Origin: Cladorhizidae sp. MBARI D1340-BT2
Lineage: Eukaryota; Porifera; Demospongiae; Poecilosclerida; Cladorhizidae
DNA: 64,000 bases
Direction: 5' to 3'
NCBI GenBank assembly: GCA_028752905.1
Contig: JAQNBH010000010.1
Coordinates: 25,710,242 to 25,774,241, forward strand
Part shown: in pieces, positions 51,641 to 62,576 of the stretch
How the letters are laid out: each line of letters starts with the position of its first letter
Position numbering within the stretch: position 1 is the stretch's first letter
Translations under genes and position numbers: made by a program
Notes under the pieces: model-generated
The model's input: the letters and a program-made list of their open reading frames with translations, nothing else
What the model was told of the DNA's origin: nothing
The model's database searches: none

Positions 51641-53421
51641 TTGCACTTGAGTATAGTTTGCACTGGAGTATAGGTTGCACTGGAGTATAGGCTGCACTGG
51701 ATTATAGGTTGCACTGGAGTATAGGTTACAGTAGAGTATAGGCTGCACTGGAGTATAGGTTGCACTGGAGTATAGGTTGCACTGGAGTATAGGTTGCACT
51801 GGAGTAAAGGCTGCACTGGAGTATAGGTTGCACTGGAGTATAGGTTGCACTTGAGTATAGTTTGCACTGGAGTATAGGTTGCACTGGAGTATAGGCTGCA
51901 TTGGATTATAGGTTGCACTGGAGTATAGGTTACAGTGGAGTATAGGCTGCACTGGAGTATAGGTTGCACTGGAGTATAGGTTGCACTGGAGTATAGGTTG
52001 CACTGGAGTAAAGGTTGCACTGGAGTATAGGTTGCACTGGAGTATAGGAGTGCACTGCAGTATAGGTTGCACTGTAGTAGGTTGCACTGGAATATAGGCT
52101 GCACTGCAGTATAGGCTGCACTGGAGTATAGACTGCACTGGAGTATAGGTTGCACTGGAGTATAGGTTACACTGGAGTATAGGTTGCACTGGAGTATAGG
52201 TTGCACTGGAGTATAGGTTGCACTGGAGTATAGGCTGCACTGGAGTATAGGCTGCACTGGAGAATAGGTTGCACTTGAGTATAGGCTGCACTGGAGTATA
52301 GACTGCACTGGAGTATAGGCTGCACTGGAGTATAGGCTGCACTGGAGTATAGATTACACTGGAGTATAGGTTGCACTGGAGTATAGGCTGCACTGGAGTA
52401 TAGGCTGCACTGGAGTATAGGTTGCACTGGAGTATAGGTTGCACTGGAGTATAGGTTGCACTGGAGTATAGGTGGCACTGGATTATAGGTTGCACTGCAT
52501 GTATAGGCTGCACTGGAGTATAGGCTGCACTGGAGTATAGGTTGCACTGGAGTATAGGTTGCACTGGAGTATAGGCTGCACTGGAGTATAGGTTGCACTG
52601 GAGTATAGGCTGCACTGGAGTATAGGCTGCACTGGAGTATAGGCTGCACTGGAATATAGGCTGAACTGCAGTACAGGTGGCACTGTAGTATAGGTTGCAC
52701 TGGAGTATAGGTTGCACTGCATGTATAGGCTGCACTGGAGTATAGGCTGCACTGGAGTATAGGTTGTTGCACTGGAGTATAGGTTGCACTGGAGTATAGG
52801 TTGCACTGGAGTATAGGCTGCACTGGAGTATAGGTTGCACTGGAGTATAGGCTGCACTGGAGTATAGGCTGTACTGGAGTATAGGCTGCACTGGAGTATA
52901 GGTTGCACTGGAGTATAGGTTGCACTGGAGTATAGGTTGCACTGGAGTATAGGCTGCACTGGAGTATAGGCTGCACTGGAGTATAGGTTGCACTTGAGTA
53001 TAGGCTGCACTGGAGTATAGACTGCACTGGAGTATAGGCTGCACTGGAGTATAGGCTGCACTGGAGTATAGATTACACTGGAGTATAGGTTGCACTGGAG
53101 TATAGGCTGCACTGGAGTATAGGCTGCACTGGAGTATAGGCTGCACTGGAGTATAGGCTGCACTGGAGTATAGGTTGCACTGGAGTATAGGTTGCACTGG
53201 AGTATAGGCTGCACTGGAGTATAGGTTGCACTGGTGTATAGGTTGCACTGGAGTATAGGCTGCACTGGAGTATAGGTTGCACTGGAGTATAGGCTGCACT
53301 GGAGTATAGGCTGCACTGGAGTATAGGTTGCACTGGAGTATAGGTTGCACTAGAGTATAGGTTGCACTGGAGTATAGGTTGCACTGGAGTATAGGTTGCA
53401 CTGGAGTATAGGTTGCACTGG

Positions 53422-53799
53422 AGTAGGTTGCACTGGAGTAGGTTGCACTGGAGTATAGGCTGCACTGGAGTATAGGCTGCACTGCAGTATAGGTTGCACT
53501 GGAGTAACTGGAGTATAGGTTGCACTGGAGTATAGGCTGCAATGGAGTATAGGTTGCACTGGAGTGTATAGGCTGCACTGGAGTATAGGCTGCACTGGAG
53601 CATAGGTTGCACTGGAGTATAGGTTGCACTGGAGTAAAGGTTGCACTGGAGTGTAGGTTGCACTGGAGTATAGGCTGCACTGGAGTATAGGCTGCACTGG
53701 AGTATAGGTTGCACTGGAGTATAGGCTGCACTGCTGTATAGGCTGCACTGGAGTATAGGTTGCACTGGAGTATAGGTTGCACTGGAGTCAAGGTTGCAC
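53422..53799. repeat. Indel cluster, copy 3
   Basis: Same order of odd units, offset 3,763 bp from copy 2; TAACTGG lies at 53,505. The last GAGTAAAGG unit has become GAGTCAAGG (near 53,787), a private change. Confidence 0.85.
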
Positions 53800-55909
53800 T
53801 GGAGTATAGGCTGCACTGGAGTATAGGTTGCACTGGAGTATAGGTTGCACTGGAGTATAGGCTGCACTGGAGTATAGGTTGCACTGGAGTATAGGTTGCA
53901 CTGGAGTATAGGAGTATAGGCTGCACTGGAGTATAAGCTGCACTGGAGTATAGGTTGCACTGGAGTATAGGTTGTACTGGAGTATAGGTTGCACTGGAGT
54001 AAAGGTTGCACTGGAGTATAGGCTGCACTGCAGTATAGGTTGCACTGGAGTATAGGTGGCACTGGAGTATTGGTTGCACAGGAGTATAGGGGCCACTGGA
54101 GTATTGGTTGCACTGGAGTATAGGTTGCACTGGAGTATACTGGAGTGTAGGTTGCACTGGAGTATAGGCTGCACTGGAGTATAGGTTGCACTGGAGTATA
54201 GATTGCACTGGAGTATAGGCTGCACTGGAGTATAGGCTGCACTGGAGAATAGGTTGCACTTGAGTATAGGCTGCACTGGAGTATAGACTGCACTGGAGTA
54301 TAGGTTGCACTGGAGTATAGGTTGCACTGGAGTATAGGCTGCACTGGAGTATAGACTGCACTGGAGTATAGGTTGCACTGGAGTATAGGTTACACTGGAG
54401 TATAGGTTGCACTGGAGTATAGGTTGCACTGGAGTATAGGTTGCACTGGAGTATAGGCTGCACTGGAGTATAGGCTGCACTGGAGAATAGGTTGCACTTG
54501 AGTATAGGCTGCACTGGAGTATAGACTGCACTGGAGTATAGGCTGCACTGGAGTATAGGCTGCACTGGAGTATAGATTACACTGGAGTATAGGTTGCACT
54601 GGAGTATAGGCTGCACTGGAGTATAGGCTGCACTGGAGTATAGGTTGCACTGGAGTATAGGTTGCACTGGAGTATAGGTTGCACTGGAGTATAGGTGGCA
54701 CTGGAGTATAGGTTGCACTGCATGTATAGGCTGCACTGGAGTATAGGCTGCACTGGAGTATAGGTTGCACTGGAGTATAGGTTGCACTGGAGTATAGGCT
54801 GCACTGGAGTATAGGTTGCACTGGAGTATAGGCTGCACTGGAGTACAGGCTGCACTGGAGTATAGGCTGCACTGGAGTATAGGTTGCACTGGAGTATAGG
54901 CTGCACTGGAGTATAGGCTGCACTGGAGAATAGGTTGCACTTGAGTATAGGCTGCACTGGAGTATAGACTGCACTGGAGTATAGGCTGCACTGGAGTATA
55001 GGCTGCACTGGAGTATAGATTACACTGGAGTATAGGTTGCACTGGAGTATAGGCTGCACTGGAGTATAGGCTGCACTGGAGTATAGGTTGCACTGGAGTA
55101 TAGGTTGCACTGGAGTATAGGTTGCACTGGAATATAGGCTGAACTGCAGTACAGGTGGCACTGTAGTATAGGTTGCACTGGAGTATAGGTTGCACTGCAT
55201 GTATAGGCTGCACTGGAGTATAGGCTGCACTGGAGTATAGGTTGTTGCACTGGAGTATAGGTTGCACTGGAGTATAGGTTGCACTAGAGTATAGGCTGCA
55301 CTGGAGTATAGGTTGCACTGGAGTATAGGCTGCACTGGAGTATAGGCTGTACTGGAGTATAGGCTGCACTGGAGTATAGGTTGCACTGGAGTATAGGTTG
55401 CACTGGAGTATAGGTTGCACTGGAGTATAGGCTGCACTGGAGTATAGGCTGCACTGGAGTATAGGTTGCACTTGAGTATAGGCTGCACTGGAGTATAGAC
55501 TGCACTGGAGTATAGGCTGCACTGGAGTATAGGCTGCACTGGAGTATAGATTACACTGGAGTATAGGTTGCACTGGAGTATAGGCTGCACTGGAGTATAG
55601 GCTGCACTGGAGTATAGGCTGCACTGGAGTATAGGCTGCACTGGAGTATAGGTTGCACTGGAGTATAGGTTGCACTGGAGTATAGGCTGCACTGGAGTAT
55701 AGGTTGCACTGGTGTATAGGTTGCACTGGAGTATAGTTTGCACTGGAGTATAGGTTGCACTGGAGTATAGGCTGCACTGGAGTATAGGCTGCACTGGAGT
55801 ATAGGTTGCACTTGAGTATAGTTTGCACTGGAGTATAGGTTGCACTGGAGTATAGGCTGCACTGGAGTATAGGTTGCACTGGAGTATAGGCTGCACTGGA
55901 GTATAGGTT

Positions 55910-56920
55910 GCACTGGAGTATAAATTGCACTGGAGTATAAGCTGCACTGGAGTGTAGGCTGCACTGGAGAATAGGTTGCACTTGAGTATAGGCTGTACTG
56001 GAGTATAGACTGCACTGGAGTATAGGTTGCACTGGAGTATAGGTTGCACTGGAGTATAGGCTGCACTGGAGTATAGACTGCACTGGAGTATAGGTTGCAC
56101 TGGAGTATAGGTTGCACTGGAGTATAGGTTGCACTGGAGTATAGGTTGCACTGGAGTATAGGTTGCACTGGAGTATAGGCTGCACTGGAGTATAGGCTGC
56201 ACTGGAGAATAGGTTGCACTTGAGTATAGGCTGCACTGGAGTATAGACTTCACTGGAGTATAGGCTGCACTGGAGTATAGGCTGCACTGGAGTATAGATT
56301 ACACTGGAGTATAGGTTGCACTGGAGTATAGGCTGCACTGGAGTATAGGCTGCACTGGAGTATAGGTTGCACTGGAGTATAGGTTGCACTGGAGTATAGA
56401 TTGCACTGGAGTATAGGCAGCACTGCAGTATAGGTGGCACTGGAGTATAGGTTGCACTGGAGTATAGGTTGCACTGCATGTATAGGCTGCACTGGAGTAT
56501 AGGCTGCACTGGAGTATAGGTTGCACTGGAGTATAGGTTGCACTGGAGTATAGGCTGCACTGGAGTATAGGTTGCACTGGAGTATAGGCTGCACTGGAGT
56601 ATAGGCTTCACTGGAGTATAGGCTGCACTGGAGTATAGGTTGCACTGGAGTATAGGCTGTAATGGAGTATAGGCTGCACTGGAGAATAGGTTGCACTTGA
56701 GTATAGGCTGCACTGGAATATAGACTGCACTGGAGTATAGGCTGCACTGGAGAATAGGTTGCACTTGAGTATAGGCTGCACTGGAGTATAGGTTGCACTG
56801 GAGTATAGGTTGCACTGGAGTATAGGTTGCACTGGAGTATAGGCTGCACTGGAGTATAGACTGCACTGGAGTATAGGCTGCACTGGAGTATAGGCTGCAC
56901 TGGAGTATAGATTACACTGG
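55910..56920. repeat. Three-copy segment, copy 1
   Basis: Begins near a GTATAAATTGC monomer (TAAATTG at 55,921) and ends near the GATTACA junction. Rare shared variants are AGACTTCACTGG, GGCAGCACTGCAG, GGCTTCACTGG and GGCTGTAATGG. The other copies are at about 59,048-60,058 (offset 3,138) and 61,566-62,576 (offset a further 2,518). Confidence 0.83.
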
Positions 56921-57640
56921 ATTATAGGTTGCACTGGAGTATAGGCTGCACTGGAGTATAGGCTGAACTGGAGTATAGGTTGCACTGGAGTATAGGCTGC
57001 ACTGCAGTATAGGTGGCACTGGAGTATAGGTTGCACTGGAGTATAGGTTGCACTGCATGTATAGGCTGCACTGGAGTATAGGCTGCACTGGAGTATAGGT
57101 TGCACTGGAGTATAGGTTGCACTGGAGTATAGGCTGCACTGGATTATAGGTTGCACTGGAGTATAGGCTGCACTGGAGTATAGGCTGCACTGGAGTATAG
57201 GCTGCACTGGAGTATAGGTTGCACTGGAGTATAGGTTGCACTGGAGTATAGGCTGCACTGGAGTATAGGTTGCACTGGAGTATAGGCTGCACTGGAGTAT
57301 AGGTTGTACTGGAGTATAGGCTGCACTGCAGTATAGGTTGCACTGGATTATAGGTTACACTGGAGTATAGGCCGCACTGGAGTATAGGTTGTATTAGAGT
57401 ATAGGTTGCACTGGAGTATAGGCTGCACTGGAGTGTAGGTTGCACTGGAGTATAGGCTGCACTGGAGTATAGGCTGCACTGGAGTATAGGTTGCACTGGA
57501 GTATAGGCTGCACTGGAGTATAGGTTGCACTGGAGTATAGGTTGCACTGGAGTATAGGTTGCACTGCAGTATAGGTTGCACTGGAGTATAGATTGCACTG
57601 GAGTATAGATTGCACTGGAGTATAGGTTGCACTGGAGTAT
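56914..57640. repeat. Duplicated segment, partner at about 62,570-63,130
   Basis: The offset is 5,656 bp at the left (GCATGT 57,055 pairs with 62,711) and 5,486 bp at the right (rare CpG monomer GGCCGCACTGG, GCCG at 57,371 pairs with 62,857; TTGTATTAGAG follows in both). The 170-bp difference is exactly ten monomers lost or gained. Confidence 0.82.
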
Positions 57641-57839
57641 AGGTTGCACTGGAGTATAGGTTGCACTGGAGTATAGGTTGCACTGGAGTATAGGTTGCAC
57701 TGGAGTATAGGCTGCACTGGAGTATAGGCTGCACTAGAGTATAGGTTGCACTGGAATATAGGCTGCACTTGACTATAGGTTGCACTGGAGTATAGGTTGC
57801 ACTGGAGTATTGGTTCACTGGAGTATAGGTTGCACTGGA

Positions 57840-58870
57840 GTATACTGGAGTGTAGGTTGCACTGGAGTATAGGTTGCACTGGAGTATAGGTTGCACTGGA
57901 TTATAGGTTGCACTGGAGTATAGGCTGCACTGAAGTATATATTGCACTGGAGTATAGGCTGCACTGGAGTATAGGTTGCACTGGAGTATAGGTTGCACTG
58001 GAGTATAGGTTGCACTGGAGTATAGGTTGCACTGGAGTATAGATTGCACTGGAGTATAGGTTGCACTGGAGTATAGGCTGCACTTCAGGATAGGCTGCAC
58101 TGGAGTATAGGTTGCACTGGACTATAGGCTGCACTGGAGTATAGGTTGCACTGGAGTATAGGTTCCACTGGAGTATAGGTTGCACTGGAGTATAGGTTGC
58201 ACTGGAATATAGGCTCCACTGGAGTATAATTTGCACTGGAGTATAGGTTGCAATGGAGTATAGGTTACACTGGAGTATAGGCTGCACTGGAGTATAGGCT
58301 GCACTGGAGTATAGATTGCACTGGAGTATAGTTTGCACTGGAGTATAGGCCGCACTGGAGTATAGTCTACACTGGAATATAGGCTGCACTTGAGTATAGG
58401 CTGCACTGGAGTATAGGTTGCACTGGAGTATAGGCTGCACTGGAGTATAGGTTGCACTGGAGTATAGGCTGCACTTGAGTATAGGCTGCACTGGAGTATA
58501 GGTTGCACTGGAGTATAGGTTGCACTGGAGTATAGGCTGCACTGGAGTATACTGGAGTGTAAGTTGCACAGGAGTATAGGTGGCACTGGAGTATTGGTTG
58601 CACTGGAGTATAGGTTGCACTGGAGTATAGTGGAGTGTAGGTTGCACTGGAGTATAGGTTGCACTGGAGTATAGGTTGCACTGGATTATAGGTTGCACTG
58701 GAGTATAGGCTGCACTGAAGTATATATTGCACTGGAGTATAGGCTGCACTGGAGTATAGGTTGCACTGGAGTATAGGCTGCACTTGAGTATAGGCTGCAC
58801 TGGAGTATAGGTTGCACTGGAGTATAGGTTGCACTGGAGTATAGGCTGCACTGGAGTATACTGGAGTATA
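57840..58870. repeat. Marker-rich satellite block, copy 3 (diverged)
   Basis: Matches the block at about 46,900-47,980 with offset 10,941 bp at the left and 10,890 bp at the right, a three-monomer (51 bp) length change. Shared markers are CACTGAAGTATATATTGC, GCAGGATAGG (here TTCAGGATAGG near 58,083) and GGCTCCACTGG with a following TTTGC unit (58,211, here preceded by TATAAT). It carries more substitutions than copy 2, including GGCCGCACTGG near 58,349. Confidence 0.78.
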
Positions 58871-59047
58871 GGCAGCACTGGAGTATACTGGAGTATAGGT
58901 TGCACTGGAGTATAGGTGGCACTGGAGTATTGGTTGCACAGGAGTATAGGTGCCACTGGAGTATTGGTTGCACTGGAGTATAGGTTGCACTGGAGTATAC
59001 TGGAGTATAGGTTGCACTGGAGTATAGGCTGCACTGGAGTATAGGTT

Positions 59048-60058
59048 GCACTGGAGTATAAATTGCACTGGAGTATAAGCTGCACTGGAGTATAGGCTGC
59101 ACTGGAGAATACGTTGCACTTGAGTATAGGCTGTACTGGAGTATAGACTGCACTGGAGTATAGGTTGCACTGGAGTATAGGTTGCACTGGAGTATAGGCT
59201 GCACTGGAGTATAGACTGCACTGGAGTATAGGTTGCACTGGAGTATAGGTTGCACTGGAGTATAGGTTGCACTGGAGTATAGGTTGCACTGGAGTATAGG
59301 TTGCACTGGAGTATAGGCTGCACTGGAGTATAGGCTGCACTGGAGAATAGGTTGCACTTGAGTATAGGCTGCACTGGAGTATAGACTTCACTGGAGTATA
59401 GGCTGCACTGGAGTATAGGCTGCACTGGAGTATAGATTACACTGGAGTATAGGTTGCACTGGAGTATAGGCTGCACTGGAGTATAGGCTGCACTGGAGTA
59501 TAGGTTGCACTGGAGTATAGGTTGCACTGGAGTATAGATTGCACTGGAGTATAGGCAGCACTGCAGTATAGGTGGCACTGGAGTATAGGTTGCACTGGAG
59601 TATAGGTTGCACTGCATGTATAGGCTGCACTGGAGTATAGGCTGCACTGGAGTATAGGTTGCACTGGAGTATAGGTTGCACTGGAGTATAGGCTGCACTG
59701 GAGTATAGGTTGCACTGGAGTATAGGCTGCACTGGAGTATAGGCTTCACTGGAGTATAGGCTGCACTGGAGTATAGGTTGCACTGGAGTATAGGCTGTAA
59801 TGGAGTATAGGCTGCACTGGAGAATAGGTTGCACTTGAGTATAGGCTGCACTGGAATATAGACTGCACTGGAGTATAGGCTGCACTGGAGAATAGGTTGC
59901 ACTTGAGTATAGGCTGCACTGGAGTATAGGTTGCACTGGAGTATAGGTTGCACTGGAGTATAGGTTGCACTGGAGTATAGGCTGCACTGGAGTATAGACT
60001 GCACTGGAGTATAGGCTGCACTGGAGTATAGGCTGCACTGGAGTATAGATTACACTGG
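59048..60058. repeat. Three-copy segment, copy 2
   Basis: TAAATTG lies at 59,059. Compared with the other copies it has GAGAATACG near 59,106, adding a rare CpG. The run GGCTTCACTGG to GGCTGTAATGG is at about 59,743-59,802. Confidence 0.82.
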
Positions 60059-60800
60059 AGTATAGGTTGCACTGGAGTATAGGCTGCACTGGAGTATAGG
60101 CTGAACTGGAGTATAGGTTGCACTGGAGTATAGGCTGCACTGCAGTATAGATGGCACTGGAGTATAGGTTGCACTGGAGTATAGGTTGCACTGCATGTAT
60201 AGGCTGCACTGGAGTATAGGCTGCACTGGAGTATAGGTTGCACTGGAATATAGGTTGCACTGGAGTATAGGCTGCACTGGATTATAGGTTGCACTGGAGT
60301 ATAGGCTGCACTGTAGTATAGGCTGCACTGGAGTATAGGCTGCACTGGAGTATAGGTTGCACTGGAGTATAGGCTGCACTGGAGTATAGGTTGCACTGGA
60401 GTATAGGCTGCACTAGAGTATAGGCTGCACTGGAGTATAGGTTGCACTGGAGTATAGGCTGCACTGGAGTATAGGTTGTACTGGAGTATAGGCTGCATTG
60501 CAGTATAGGTTGCACTGGAGTATAGGTTACACTGGAGTATAGGCTGCACTGGAGTATAGGTTGTACTAGAGTATAGGTTGCACTGGAATATAGGTTGCAC
60601 TGGAGTATAGGTTGCACTGGAGTATAGGTTGCACTGGAGTATAGGCTGCACTGGAGTATAGGTTGCACTGGAGTATAGGTTGCACTGGAGTATAGTTTGC
60701 ACTGGAGTATAGGTTGCACTTGAGTATAGGCTGCACTGGAGTATAGGCTGCACTGGAGTATAGGTTGCACTTGAGTATAGTTTGCACTGGAGTATAGGTT
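60049..60800. repeat. Duplicated segment, partner at 63,248-64,000
   Basis: Offset is 3,199 bp. Shared variants are CACTGTAGTATAGG, CACTAGAG, GGTTGTACTGG, GCATTGCAG and TTGTACTAGAG. One difference is GATGGCACTGG near 60,150 against GGTGGCACTGG in the partner. The partner runs to the window end, so its full length is unknown. Confidence 0.82.
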
Positions 60801-61565
60801 GCACTGGAGTATAGGCTGCACTGGAGTATAGGTTGCACTGGAGTATAGGTTGCACTTGAGTATAGTTTGCACTGGAGTATAGGTTGCACTGGAGTATAGG
60901 CTGCACTGGATTATAGGTTGCACTGGAGTATAGGTTACAGTGGAGTATAGGCTGCACTGGAGTATAGGTTGCACTGGAGTATAGGTTGCACTGGAGTATA
61001 GGTTGCACTGGAGTAAAGGTTGCACTGGAGTATAGGTTGCACTGGAGTATAGGCTGCACTGGAGTACTGGAGTGTAGGTTGCACAGGAGTATAGGTGGCA
61101 CTGGAGTATTGGTTGCACTGGAGTATAGGTTGCACTGGAGTATACTGGAGTGTAGGTTGCACTGGAGTATAGGTTGCACTGGAGTATAGGTTGCACTGGA
61201 TTATAGGTTGCACTGGAGTATATGCTGCACTGAAGTATATATTGCACTGGAGTATAGGCTGCACTGGAGTATAGGTTGCACTGGAGTATAGGCTGCAATT
61301 GAGTATAGGCTGCACTGGAGTATAGGTTGCTGCACTGGAGTATAGGTTGCACTGGAGTATACTGGAGTATAGGTTGCACTGGAGTATAGGCTGCACTGGA
61401 GTATAGGCTGCACTGGAGAATAGGTTGCACTTGAGTATAGGCTGCACTGGAGTATAGACTGCACTGGAGTATAGGTTGCACTGGAGTATAGGTTGCACTG
61501 GAGTATACTGGAGTATAGGCAGCACTGGAGTATACTGGAGTATAGGTTGCACTGGAGTATAGGTG

Positions 61566-62576
61566 GCACTGGAGTATAAATTGCACTGGAGTATAAGCTG
61601 CACTGGAGTGTAGGCTGCACTGGAGAATAGGTTGCACTTGAGTATAGGCTGTACTGGAGTATAGACTGCACTGGAGTATAGGTTGCACTGGAGTATAGGT
61701 TGCACTGGAGTATAGGCTGCACTGGAGTATAGACTGCACTGGAGTATAGGTTGCACTGGAGTATAGGTTGCACTGGAGTATAGGTTGCACTGGAGTATAG
61801 GTTGCACTGGAGTATAGGTTGCACTGGAGTATAGGCTGCACTGGAGTATAGGCTGCACTGGAGAATAGGTTGCACTTGAGTATAGGCTGCACTGGAGTAT
61901 AGACTTCACTGGAGTATAGGCTGCACTGGAGTATAGGCTGCACTGGAGTATAGATTACACTGGAGTATAGGTTGCACTGGAGTATAGGCTGCACTGGAGT
62001 ATAGGCTGCACTGGAGTATAGGTTGCACTGGAGTATAGGTTGCACTGGAGTATAGATTGCACTGGAGTATAGGCAGCACTGCAGTATAGGTGGCACTGGA
62101 GTATAGGTTGCACTGGAGTATAGGTTGCACTGCATGTATAGGCTGCACTGGAGTATAGGCTGCACTGGAGTATAGGTTGCACTGGAGTATAGGTTGCACT
62201 GGAGTATAGGCTGCACTGGAGTATAGGTTGCACTGGAGTATAGGCTGCACTGGAGTATAGGCTTCACTGGAGTATAGGCTGCACTGGAGTATAGGTTGCA
62301 CTGGAGTATAGGCTGTAATGGAGTATAGGCTGCACTGGAGAATAGGTTGCACTTGAGTATAGGCTGCACTGGAATATAGACTGCACTGGAGTATAGGCTG
62401 CACTGGAGAATAGGTTGCACTTGAGTATAGGCTGCACTGGAGTATAGGTTGCACTGGAGTATAGGTTGCACTGGAGTATAGGTTGCACTGGAGTATAGGC
62501 TGCACTGGAGTATAGACTGCACTGGAGTATAGGCTGTACTGGAGTATAGGCTGCACTGGAGTATAGATTACACTGG
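61566..62576. repeat. Three-copy segment, copy 3
   Basis: TAAATTG lies at 61,577. It is followed by a GATTACACTGGATTATAGG junction (62,568), as copy 1 is, whereas copy 2 is followed by GATTACACTGGAG. Copies 1 and 3 therefore share a longer common stretch. Confidence 0.82.

Larger units (their letters stand above)
48145..56900. repeat. Indel-rich satellite domain
   Basis: Still the same monomer family, but odd-length units are common: GGAGTAGGTTGC (14 bp unit), GGAGTAACTGG, GCACTGGAGTGTATAGG, GCACTGCTGTATAGG, TATAGGAGTATAGG and GGTTGTTGCAC. Point variants such as GAGCATAGG and GAGTAAAGG are also frequent. The GATTACA junctions here are followed by CACTGGAGTATAGG rather than CACTGGATTATAGG, except at 48,365. 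No palindrome CTACAGTGTAG is present. There is no gene or unique DNA. Confidence 0.88.

Noticed and set aside
49310..56866. Very long minus-strand open frames encoding a 17-residue Q/L/Y/S-rich repeat protein (silk-, mucin- or antigen-like)
   Set aside because: All three minus frames are open at once and encode the same series. The frames I checked start at GTG and end only where a variant monomer makes TAA or TAG. Monomer indels shift frame freely without selection against them. A random 17-bp circle lacks stops on a given strand about 44% of the time, so openness is not evidence of coding.
60986..61189. Short plus-strand open frame of 67 codons
   Set aside because: The plus strand normally meets TAG every 17 codons. 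This stretch stays open only because truncated units near 61,060 and 61,140 shift the register. It translates plain satellite and has no independent support.
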